A DNA stretch of 64,000 bases from Posidonia oceanica (taxonomy: Eukaryota > Streptophyta > Magnoliopsida > Alismatales > Posidoniaceae): positions 77,420,501 to 77,484,500 of the forward strand of contig JAZBRS010000014.1 of assembly GCA_037176725.1 (NCBI GenBank). Direction: 5' to 3'. Positions 22,501 to 32,824 of the stretch are shown here, piece after piece. A program made the translations under genes and the position numbers. The notes below the pieces were generated by a model. It was not told where the DNA came from. It ran no database searches and saw only the letters and a program-made list of their open reading frames with translations. Position 1 is the stretch's first letter. Each line of letters begins with the position of its first letter.

Positions 22501-23020
22501 GTCCGACATCTTATCACCCTCTTCGTGCGACTTTGTCCCAGGAAGGCAAAGTCCCGCATCCCTTTGCGATGGGAGAGTCGGCCCCTCTCCCTCGTGCTCC
22601 TTTTCGCTAGCTTGCTCCTCGGGCAGGGACAAGCTGCATTTTCTTTCTCGCCTTGTCGCGCAAGTTTGGCCATCCTGCCGGGTCTTTGCGCCACATCGCA
22701 TTTCTCTTTTAGCATTCTTCTTTTGCATCATCTTCGCACTTTCCTTTTCTAGCACTGCACAATAGTCCATCATCATCATCTTGTGCTGCATCAGCATTCT
22801 TAGCTGTATTTACTTCTACACTAACATTTGCATTGGCATGCATTGCATACATTGCATCTCATCCATTTGCACCTGCACTTTGCATTGCAGTAACGAGCTA
22901 CGACTTTTGGTACATCCGCCGAATAAGTAACTCACGCCAATAGCAATCTTCTACTCCCGTCGATCAGATGGGGTGTCTTGTCAACCCTGAGCAGCGGCCT
23001 CGCTTCACTTGACCTTGCTC

Positions 23021-23030
23021 AAGGAGGGGC
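23021..23030 (+). promoter_or_regulatory. Polypurine tract at the E4/LTR junction
   Basis: AAGGAGGGGC, three bases before the LTR start, as in E1. It marks the LTR at 23034 as a 3' LTR with respect to its left side. Confidence 0.85.
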
Positions 23031-24596
23031 ATCTGTTGACACCCCATTTTGACAGGCTGAGTCAATTGGAATCTCCTGGTGACTTTTGGATCCAAATCTA
23101 GGTCCAAACTTACACATTCCTTTTCATCCTTCTCTCCAAAACAAGTCCAAACTTAACCTAGAATTACACCTCTTTCCCAAGCCCAAAAACTACCCAAAAA
23201 CTATAGGAAAACTCACCATTTCCAACTTAGCAAACCTACCCAAAAACCCTCAAAATTTTCAAACCAAAACCACTCCCAACAAACCCTAGAAAACCTAGGC
23301 AAAACTACCCTATTTCTACACCTCAAAACCCTTTCAAAACCTTCCCAAAACTAAACCCAAACCCTAGGTCGAACACTAGAGACCCTAGGCTACACACTTC
23401 CCAAATTTCACCTCTTTTCTAAACCCCACACCCCTTCATTTCACCAAATTATCCTTTTCTCTCTCCTGGATTATTCTTTTCTCTCTCCTCTCTCTCTCCT
23501 GATTATCCTCCTTCTTTTCACTCCCTTCTCTCCCTTCTTCTTGCCTGGCTGTGGGCCCCCTTGTGCATCTATCTCTTCTAAATCTTATTTGTATTTTTAT
23601 CTTATTTTTAGCATTTTCTTTGATTTTCTAAAAATTATTTTCTTTCAACTCCCCTCTTTCTTCTTTACTCCTCCATTTCTCCCTTTTCCTCTTCCTTTCT
23701 CTTTTCTTTTCCTCTCTTCTACTAAATCTTCAAAAAACCCTTAAAAACCTTTAAAACTCTAAAACAAAAGGAAAAAAAACCAAAAACCTAAGAAAAATAA
23801 TTAAAAACATTAAACAAACAATTAAAAACAAAAACCTAACCGAATCTAACTAAAACTAAAAACTAAGAATGCAACTTAAAAAATACAAAACAAACAAAAA
23901 GAAAATGCTGTAAAATCAAGGAAAAAACTAAAATGCAATCAAAACAAGCAAAAGTAAAAACCCTACTAAAAAACAATCAAAAACAAATCCTAAGAGGAAA
24001 GAAAACAATTAAAAATGCTAAGTCAAAAAAACTTAACTTAACTTAACAATCCTAAAAAGAAGCAATTTGAAAACCTACTTAAAAAGCAAAAAACAAACAA
24101 TCAAAAATCTAAAAACACTCAATTAATTAAAAACTTAACAAGGAAAAAACTCAACTAAAAAAATATATATATTAAAAAAGAACTTAACAAACAAAAATCA
24201 AAGACAAATCAAACAAGACTTAAGGAAAAGACTAAAATCAAAAACCTAAAACCCACCCTAATTAATTTAAAAACAAACTTTAAAAAAAATCCTAATTAAC
24301 ATCCCAAATACTTAACAAGAAAAACATAATTAAAAAAACTTAACAAACATTTAAATAAAATCAAAAACAATTTAAAGAAAAGAAAACCCTAAAAACCCTA
24401 ATCAAAACTAAAACTCTTCCTAATCCTAATTAACCAATTAAAAACAACCATTAAAAACCTAATCTAAAAATCCTAACTTAAACAACCACCTTAAAAACAT
24501 TTCCAAATCTTTTTATTTTTATTTCTATTTTATCTTATTTTTCTTCCCCGTCCTTTCTTTTTCTTCCTTTCTTTTTCTATTTCTTCTTCCCTCTCT

Positions 24597-24990
24597 TTGA
24601 TCCAGCCCATCAGGCCCCTCTTCCCTCCTTCCTTATTTCTTTCTTTTCTTCTTTTCTTCGTGCGCACGGCCCGGCCCACGCCCTTCCTCCTTCTCCTTCT
24701 TCTTCTTCCTCAAACACCCTCTCCCGCCAGCCATCTCCCTCCCTTCTTCAAATTCAACTTCTTCTTCCCTCTCGATCACATCGAAACCCAGCTCACCTCC
24801 TTCCTCTCTTGCATCTCAGCGGGACTTTCGGGGCAATTAATGCCCGTCGCCTCCGGTCGTCCTTCGCTGCTGCAGCTGCTGCTCCCGCCGGTGGAGATTT
24901 GAATCCCAGCACGCCTCACTCGATCCAGCCGTGATAAAAAACCTCAGCTCCACTCCTCCTTGATCGCCTTTTCATCTTCCAAAGAGAGTG
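24597..24990 (+). promoter_or_regulatory. Possible LTR promoter region
   Basis: GGCCC-type motifs (CAGCCCATCAGGCCCC at 24603, CGGCCCGGCCCACG at 24668) lie upstream of GTGATAAAAAACC at 24930 and a CT/GA-rich leader. The arrangement recurs in E1 (2551, 2610, then GATAAAG at 2887) and in the LTR at 44428. This resembles a site-II-rich plant promoter with a weak TATA-like box, but the start site is inferred only. Confidence 0.3.
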
Positions 24991-27365
24991 AGAGAATTTA
25001 GAGCATCCAGCACCCATTCTTCTCCTTCTTCCCCACTGAAATTTGGCATTCTTCTTCTTCTTCTTCTTTTCCACCCAAATCAGAGCACCCAATTCCCTTC
25101 AAACCACCTCCAATTTCCTCCCCAAATCCACCCAGACCACCACCATTACAGCCACCCATTCCACGACCAAATCCACCCTGAATCCACTCTCAATTCACCC
25201 AAATCCAAGGCAGAACCCAACACTCCATCTTCTCAGAATTCCCTCCTCTTCCGTCCCCGAAATCCTTCCAAACTCTGTCTAGAAACTCACGTGAACTCCA
25301 CCTTCTAGACCCACCAAGCCATTAGCCTTCATCTCCCCTACGGCCAGGACCCTCCACAACAAACACCTGCGGCCAACTTCACTAGAAATTCACCCGACAA
25401 CCTATCTTCTTCTCCAAGCCACCATCAACCCTCCTGAGCATCGAGAAACGCTCACCAAGCAACCAGCAAGTCGCCAGTGCCTTCCAACTGATCCCAAGAG
25501 CAGAGGACAGCCACCTCCACCTCCTGCTGTCTTCTGTGTACCCACAGAAGCAAAATCCCTTTCCGAGCCGCGAAGCTTCGCTCTGGACATCCAGAGAGCA
25601 CTGGAGTACTCCACTGATCCGTTCCCACTGCTCCTGGGCCGACGACGACGTCTGCAACCTCCGCCGGCAAGCACTGAAGCCATGTGCGTTGGGGGGGCAT
25701 TCCGGCCAGCAAAAAAGGTGCCACTCTCTCCCTGTAGTCTAATTTTCTTCTCCTTCAGCTTTTCCACCCCTCAGATAGGGGTTTCCTCCCTTCTTTCGCC
25801 GGGTCAGCACCGCTGCTGACCCGTCTTCTCCGGCGAGCTCAATGCTCGCCTCGCCGCTCCAGCTAGTAGAACGCTGCTCCGATCTTCGTCCGAGGACTGC
25901 ACGGCCTCCAGGAGCTCGACCATGCTTCCAGATCGGTCCCTCGTTGCCGTTTTCGTCCGGGCTGTCTCCGAGCAGGTCTGCAGACCTCCGACACCGCCTC
26001 CGGTCATCTCCAGACCGCGTCGCAGCTCGCTGATGCCTCCTAGATCTCCGCCTGTCTCCGGAGAAGGTCGCCCGCCGTCCCTCGCCTCACCAGCATCCCT
26101 CTGCCTCCCTCGACGGCTGCTGGCAGCAACTGCTACAGTGGTCGTCGTTCTGCAAAAACACTGTTCCTTTATTTTCTCTTTGTTAGCTAATTTTGCCATA
26201 AATTGCATTTTCAGCTTCTGTTTTTAGTTTATTGCTTTCTAGTCCTGCCTTCGTTTAACATTCATTTAATTCTGAATTTAAATCTTATTAAATTGCATGA
26301 AAAATTTAAAAAACTGTCTAATTGCATGTTAGTCCTCCTACTGTGTTTTCTTTCTAAGTTTATTTTAGTTCAGGCCCTGTAGTTTCTTATTTTTGCACTT
26401 CAGTCCTTTAGTTGTTAATCTAATTTAATATTCCAATTTTACCTTAGTAAATTGCATTTTTTATCCTGTACTTCTCGTTATTTGCATTTTAGTCCTCTGA
26501 TCTATTAATTAATACATTTATTTTTCATCTTTTCTTACTGCATTGCATTATTTCCCCCACGCATTTTAATTTTTGCATATAGGTCCACCATGTTCATGCA
26601 CAGACCATTCAAAAATCACATTTTCCCTTACAAAAATTGCATTTTAGACCCTGCATATTTCAAAATTACACATAAGTCCTCTGCATGTTTATAAAACTCA
26701 TTTAAATGCATATTTTTGCTTATAAAATTTCATTTTAGACCCTGCGTATTTAAAAATTACACATAGGTCCTCTATTTGCATTCACAGACCATTTAAGACT
26801 ACATTTTTGCTTATAAAATTGCATTTCAACCCCTGCATGTTTCAAAATTGTATGTTAATCCTCCACATGATTTCAAAACTTATTCTAATGCATGTTTACC
26901 TTATAAAATTGCATTTTAAACCCTGCATTTTGCAAAATTGCACTCAGACCCTTCAATTTTAGAAAATCTTGCATATAAGCCCCTAATTTTTCAGAATCTT
27001 TGCATTTAGGTCCCACTTTTTCAAAACTTGCACATAGGTTCCTAAGTTTTCTGAAAAATTATTCTTAGGTCCTTTTCTTGCATTTTTGCATGCATTGCAC
27101 TCATGCATCTTTGCATTTGGTATTTTTGCACACACCTAAGCACACCTAGCTCCCATTTACCTGGGAGGACTTGTTTTGCACACCCCTAGGACCTCTTTTA
27201 CACCTAGATCCATTCTTCTTTCCTATTCTGGCCCCTCTGCCTTGAAGCTAGGATATCTTTTGATCTGACCGTCGGATCTTCTCAACCAAGCTACCTGGAC
27301 GACCCTGGCGGAGCGCTCTTCAACATGGACCAAGCATTTCTCAGATCAGGCTTCAGATTCCCAAG

Positions 27366-27367
27366 GT
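27366..27367 (+). other. Conserved 5' splice-site-like sequence in the LTR
   Basis: AAG/GTAAGTCC matches the plant donor consensus. Equivalents are GT at 5422 (E1), 48660 (right LTR of E5) and 56355 (E7), all followed by CTGAAC about 10 bp later. See the acceptor at 30204. Confidence 0.45.
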
Positions 27368-27827
27368 AAGTCCTTCTGAACCCCTGCACAGCATTCATTT
27401 GCACCCCAATTGCATTGCAAGCATTGTTTTTGCTTTCTGATTTCTCGAGCATGTAGATTAGGACTCTCTCTTCCTGTCTATCAACTCTGTCTCCTCTTTT
27501 CGCGTACTCGCAGTGCCCTGTGTTGTGTCTCCTTTGGATTCACCACTAATAGCGACTTTCTTCCCCCTTTTCCACGATCCGATCGCATCGCAAGCTTTTG
27601 GCAGCGTGCGAGAGACATCGTGGGACACTTTGGTAGGAAATGCTCACAGAACAGTGGTAATCCCTCCACTTGCTTCTCTTCCCCCTAGTAGGTTATCACA
27701 CCTACTTTGCGCAGTCCTTAAACAGCGTTCGTTCTCATGCTTACGCTATTTGCCTCCCCTTTGCTTCTCCTACTCTCCCTCTTTACATCTGCATCTGCAT
27801 TGCTTTACCGATGTTCTATCTCGCATT

Positions 27828-28420
27828 GTTTTGGCACCATTTCGCGTGCCCGCTTTCTTTTTGGCACTGTTTTGCGTGCCTGCTCTGTCTTTGGCACCGT
27901 TTTGCATGCCCGCTTTCTTTTTGGCACCGTTTTGCATGCCCACTCTGTCTTTGGCACCGTCTTGCGTGCCTGCTTTGCTTTTGGCACCGTTTCGCCTGCT
28001 CGCTTTCTTTTTGGCACCGTTTTGCATGCCCGCTTTGTCTTTGGCACTGTTTTGCGTGCCTGCTTTGCTTTTGGCACCATTTTGTGTGCCCACTTTGCTT
28101 TTGGCACCGTTTTGCATGTCCGTTTTGTCTTTGGCACCATTTTGCGTGCCCGCTTCTTTTTGGCACCATTTTGCATGCCCGCTCTGTCTTTGGCGCTGTT
28201 TTACGTGCCCACTTTGCTTTCTCGCACTATTTCGTGTGCCGCTCTTGCTTCTTGCACCGTTTCACGTGCTGTTTTTGTTTCTTGCACTGTTTTGCATGCT
28301 GATCCTGTTTTCTTGCACCATTTCGCGTGCTGCTTTTGTCTCTCGCATTGTTCTGTGTGTTTTATGCTGTTTTCTCTTGCGTGTCGCCCGCATTGCTTAG
28401 TTTTACCGCCGTTTTGCTTT
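27828..28420 (+). repeat. 30-bp LTR array, GGCAC-N8-GTGCC palindromes (E5 left LTR)
   Basis: About twenty 30-bp units built on TTTTGGCACCGTTTTGCATG then CCCGCTTTCT. Arms GGCAC/GTGCC (or GGCA/TGCC) flank 8-10 nt. Because the period is a multiple of three, several frames on both strands stay open; none is a gene. Confidence 0.9.
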
Positions 28421-28673
28421 TTTCACTTGCATTTGCATATAGGGCAGTGTTGCTTACTGCCTAGAGTTCTCACGAGCCATGTTTCGACCGGTTCGGAACA
28501 CAGACAGCGTTGCTGAGCACTTAGACTGCACGTTTACTTTCCTGCATTGCATACCACCACTTAGAGCACACCTTTGAGCATTCATTCAGGCATTCATTGG
28601 CATTTAGGCATTCAAACTTGCATTTCCCTGCGTATGCGAGCGTAAGCCTAGAAAGACCGATTCTCAGGCGTGT

Positions 28674-28697
28674 CGGGGGTGCCTAACACCTTCCCCG
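28674..28697 (+). promoter_or_regulatory. Conserved LTR hairpin block (E5 left LTR)
   Basis: Intact GGTGCCTAACACC inverted repeat with GGGG/CCCC outer arms. Confidence 0.7.
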
Positions 28698-29060
28698 CAC
28701 GTAACAGGAATCCTTGCCCAGTCTTTTGGCCTGCAATGACCATATTGCCCTTATCCTACGCTTGAGTCATATCATTTGCATTCATTTGCATTTGTTTTCC
28801 TTTGCATTGCATCCTTTGCTTGGTTTTGTGTGTTAACTCGTGCATTTCCCCCGATTTTCCTTGTCTCATGATAATAGACACGGTGGCGACTTTGAATTGT
28901 CTTATCTTCTTCTTTTCTTATCTTTTCTCCTCTGTTTTAAGTGTTTTCAAGTTGAGCCCTCCTCCTCAGACATAGCCGCTTATAGTGAGCCTGATTCCGA
29001 TCGGTGCACGCGAGCTTCTGGCAATGTGCATGGACGATCTGAACACCGGGATTACTACAG

Positions 29061-29078
29061 TGGCGACTCTGCTGGGGA
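29061..29078 (+). promoter_or_regulatory. Primer binding site of E5 (tRNA-Arg)
   Basis: TGGCGACTCTGCTGGGGA starts two bases after the LTR end. It is complementary to the 3' end of a plant tRNA-Arg (ending CCCCAGCGGAGTCGCCA) with one C-to-T difference. tRNA-Arg priming is known for Ogre-type elements. Confidence 0.9.
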
Positions 29079-30388
29079 GGCTAGACTCTGGTTTTCGTTT
29101 TTGGCTTTTTGCTCGCCGCTTTCGCAGTTCTGCTTGCCTTTGTTTGCCTCTTTGCCTGTTTTGGTCGCTCTTCTGTGCAAACTCCTAGCAAGTCGCCTCA
29201 TGGCTACTCTGCTTAGGTTTTGCACCTCCTTTGCCTTGGTTTTTGCTCTGTCTTGCTCTGCTCTGTCTAATCTGCTTGTTTACTTGCTTATTTCCTTGCT
29301 TCTGCTCTTATTTGCTTTACAGCTTACCTATTTTTATCTTCCCTTATCTTTACTTGCTTATTATTGCTTTATTTCCTGCACAATGCATGTCTACATACTT
29401 GTTTGGCAGCAATGCATGCTTTTTGAGTGATGAATGCTTTCGTTTACACATTTGCTATGTCACTAGACATGCACATGTCCTGTATGTATGCCTTTTGACA
29501 TGATGAATGCTTTCCTTTCACTATCATGCTCACAAACACTCGCACATGCTATGCACTTGCCTTTTGCCATGTTATATGCTGTTTGCCGGCCATATTTGGT
29601 TGATTTTCTTCCCTTTCGCACATGCCATGCCTAGGATAGTAGAGACTATTTGCTCTCCCTGTGGTTAACTAAAAATGGCAAGTAAAAAGAACTTCTAGGA
29701 GCAACTAGAGACTTCAAACAATCCTGCACTCCCTTGGGTTAATAAAATGCGCAAGATAAAAAACTTTAAGCATTTGCATAAGCGTCATATAGGGCATGCA
29801 TTCTTCTCATCTGAGTCCACGTACTAGTTTGCGAAGGACGGTTCCGACCTCTTGTCCCACCACTTTTGGCGTGGGCCGAGTCAATCGGTCTGTCCTCCCT
29901 TTGTCCAGGGGTCGTGTCGGTGTAGTGGAGTGTACTGCCCATGCTTTGGCGAGGTTAGGGCCATCAACGCACCACCCTGTTATTTCCTTAGCTCTGGCTA
30001 GGAGTTCGATAGGGAGCCTACTTTTTCTGACCTGAGTCGGTAACCTACACACTTGGGGATACCCGAAGTAGATCACCTACTAGGATACACTAGATAGGTG
30101 AGGGGGGCATACTAGAAAGCATACATATCATTCATGCCATCTAACTAAACTCATTTGCATCTGTCTTTTAGTTTCTAATCCCTGTTTGTCTCTGTCTGTG
30201 TCAGCAGTGATCGGTAAGCGAGTTCCCCTTGCTGGAGCTTGAGTACCGTCCCTTTTTGACACCCCTGTTGCGACCTTGTTAGCGACCATTCCCCTTCTGA
30301 GCTATCCACCTTTGCGACGATAGCTCCTATTAGGAATCGTCGTTTGCATACCCATCGCAGCCCTATTCTCACGCACTCTAGGTCAGCA
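29079..30388 (+). other. E5 leader between PBS and gag, with acceptor-like site
   Basis: T-rich, non-coding leader, collinear with E7 (57962-59227). A pyrimidine-rich tract ending TGTGTCAG (AG at 30203-30204) resembles a 3' splice site about 185 bp before the gag ATG. The ORF at 28840-29430 crosses the LTR end and PBS and is not conserved in E7, so I do not call it a gene. Confidence 0.6.
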
Positions 30389-32824
30389 ATGGCCCAGTAC
30401 ATCAGTGAGCCTCTCTTTACTCCTGTCATGGAGGGTGTTTCCGCTCCAGCCCCTCCGATTGCTCCTTCTGCCCCTTTTGTTCCACCTCCGACGCCAGGGT
30501 TTCTTCCCCTGACGCCTTTGGTATCTCAGTATGTCCCGGGACACTGGCAAGCATCTCTTCCTTCGGATCTAGTCGCTGAGTCTATCTTGATGACCGTTAC
30601 CCACGTTTCAGAGACGCCATTGCCCCCTCCTTCCCAGGGATACGTCGCCTTTGACATCCCTGCTACCACTGCTGCGACTTTTACCATAGCACCTACTCCT
30701 CCCGGACAGTCTGTGTCCGTGCCATTTGCTTCTCAATCTTTGCCGGCACTACACTTCAGCGTTCCAGCTGACGGAACGCCTGAGGCTTAGTACCAGCACC
30801 TGATGGAGCTTGCCCAGAGATTGTAGGGCATGGCTCTATCAGTTCGTCCCTCTTGTACTCCTATCGCTCCTGAGGTTCCTTTGAGGCCAGTTCCTGCATT
30901 TCATGCATCTACCTCTACACCTCCGCCTCGACCATCGTCTCAACTGCTCACGGTTCCGATTATGGGGGCCCATTTAGCGCCTCCTTCTGCATAACACTTA
31001 GCACAGCATGCTCCTCTTCCCCCTGGTGGTCAGTCCTTTGGGCTGGCTGGAGCCCAGTACCCTACTAGCTCGCTGTCCGGCACCCCGCCTGTACAGCAAC
31101 TGGTGCTCCAGCATCCTACCCCTCCCACAGCACAGCATGTTATCTACCCTCCTCCCTTGCATCAGGCCTAGAACCCTACATACATCCTTGCATACACAGT
31201 TCCCCAGCACAGATACGTCAGCCATCCCGTTGCTCCATCAAGCGACGCTATGGTGGATCCGGAGGAGCACTTAGGTGTGACCCATTCGACGTATGCGCTC
31301 ACTACCCCTGCCGATCCCTCTCCCATGGTAGCAAATCCAGACCCCATCAACAACCAGATAGACATCTTGGAGAAGGCACTACGATTAGTGTAGGGTACTG
31401 AGCACCAGACCTACCAATTCTGGGACCTCTGCTGCTTTCCGGAGGCGGTACTCCCTCCGAAGTTCGAAATCCCGGACTTCGACAAGTACAATGGTAGGGG
31501 CAACCCTATAACACACCTGAAAGCATATTGCGGTGATCTCGCTCAGCTTCAAGCTGATGAGAGGTTGCTGATCCGCCTGTTCCAGAAGAGCTTGACCGGG
31601 CCGGTACTCAAGTGGTTCACATCGCTTGATATGTCAGCCATCAAGACTTGGAATGACCTTAGTCAGGCGTTCCTGGAACAATACTCCTTCAACCTCGATC
31701 TAGTCCCAAAGCGGGCAGACCTGATCGCAATCAAGCAGAATCCCAGCGAGCCGTTCGGGGAGTACGTCGGCTGCTGGCGTGCCCTTGCTTCACAGGTTCG
31801 AGATAGACCCTCTAACGAGGAGTCTATTGAGATCCTTATCAAAGGGGCACAGCCATCTCTTGGGGCTCTGCTTAGCATCCAACCAGTCACTACTTTTGCA
31901 GCATTCATCCAAGCTGAAGCACGTGTGGAGAGTTCTTTGCGAAGTGGCAACTTCCCGGCTCTCTCTGCGTTCGCTAAGCAGGCCGCGATCAGCAGTAACA
32001 GTGCCAACAGCAGCACCTCCAACAACAACAACAGCGGTAGCAGCAACAACCATCCCAAGAAGAAAGACTCGCCGAAGACCGCTGTTGCATTCGTCGACTC
32101 TCCTGCTGTGCCTGTTCACTTGCCGTCTCGGCCTGGCCCAGCTCAGATGGTGTATGCTCCTGCACCTAGGAATCCACCCACACCATAGATCACTACCACA
32201 GTTAGACCGGTCTAGCCCGCCGCACCGGTTCAGCAAGGCTCATACCAGAGGCAAAGATGGCCACCCATCGAGAAGCAGAAGTTCGCCCCATTGGTGGAAC
32301 CGCTCACGACCATCTTGCCAAAGGTTGCATCGCTCCTAAAGTTCCCAGAGGTTTGCCCGCCCCCAAATCCCTTGCCGCATTGGTTTAAGGCGAACCTCTT
32401 TTGTAATTTCCATCGAAGTGTCAGGCATTCGACGGATAATTGCTACTCCTTGCGGAACGCAATTCAGGACCTAATCCAATCGAGAACGATTGTGATTGAC
32501 ACGCACGAGGCATCCACTCAAGTACACACACATGCATCTGCACATTCAGCTGTTCCCCCTCATTTTGGCATCATCCACCAACCTCTACTGGAGCACTCTT
32601 ATCCGGGAGGGGCGGGAACCTCAGGCATTCACTCTATCTTTCCTTCTGGGCCTACTACCTCTGGGGTAGACCCTTCTGATCTTATTTCTGATATCTCTGA
32701 GCCTTTCCCTGTTAATCTCTATCTCGTGGCAGTTGCCGGCTCCGAGTCGAGAGTTCACATGATCCGATCGCGTGCCAGGCCGAAGCGCCCCTTCACGTCC
32801 CCTGCTGTGCTTCCTCAGGCTTAA
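30389..32824 (+). pseudogene. gag: gag of E5 (capsid, zinc knuckle), decayed
   Basis: The start ATG (MAQYISEPLF) aligns with 59228 of E7. Order: Pro/Ser-rich N-terminus; a capsid-like retrotransposon Gag domain at about 31540-31960 (LAQLQADERLL ... VRDRPSNEESIE); an Asn/Ser-rich linker (31990-32060); and a CHHC zinc knuckle near 32400-32450 (CNFHRSVRHSTDNC, with Gly changed to Arg before the second His). In-frame stops: TAG at 30788, 30824, 31169, 31391, 32186 and 32213; TAA at 30992 and 32822. E7 keeps CAG at 30788, 30824, 31169 and 31391, and CAA at 32822. No Gag can be made. Confidence 0.85.

Larger units (their letters stand above)
20851..23033 (+). mobile_element. E4: 3' UTR fragment of a Tat-type element, joined to LTR 23034-29059
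   Basis: From GGATGCGCTGGCCAACCCC onward the sequence is collinear with E5's 3' UTR (42368-44427). It includes the GGTATCAT palindromes, the GATAAG array, the TCAA microsatellite, the GATAG array, the pre-PPT segment and the tract AAGGAGGGGC at 23021-23030. It runs without a break into the LTR at 23034. Coding sequence is missing. Confidence 0.8.
23034..29059 (+). repeat. LTR shared by E4 (3') and E5 (5'), 6.03 kb
   Basis: Starts TGTTGACACCCCAT and ends GGGATTACTACA. The order is telo-box-like motifs (about 23280-23400), A-rich G-poor block (about 23710-24520), promoter-like region (24597-24990), CT-rich leader (to about 26190), TTGCATTTTAGACCC-type repeats (26200-27130), splice donor-like site at 27366, CGTTTTGCATGCC array (27828-28420) and hairpin block (28674). 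It has a PPT on its left and a PBS on its right. By eye it is about 99% identical to the LTR at 44428 in the middle and 94-96% at both ends. Confidence 0.85.

Noticed and set aside
29061..29078. tRNA-Arg gene fragment
   Set aside because: Only the 18-base complement of the tRNA 3' end directly after an LTR: a primer binding site.
28840..29430. Upstream ORF1 as in classical Ogre elements
   Set aside because: The frame crosses the LTR end and PBS and is not conserved in E2 or E7; no separate ORF precedes gag.
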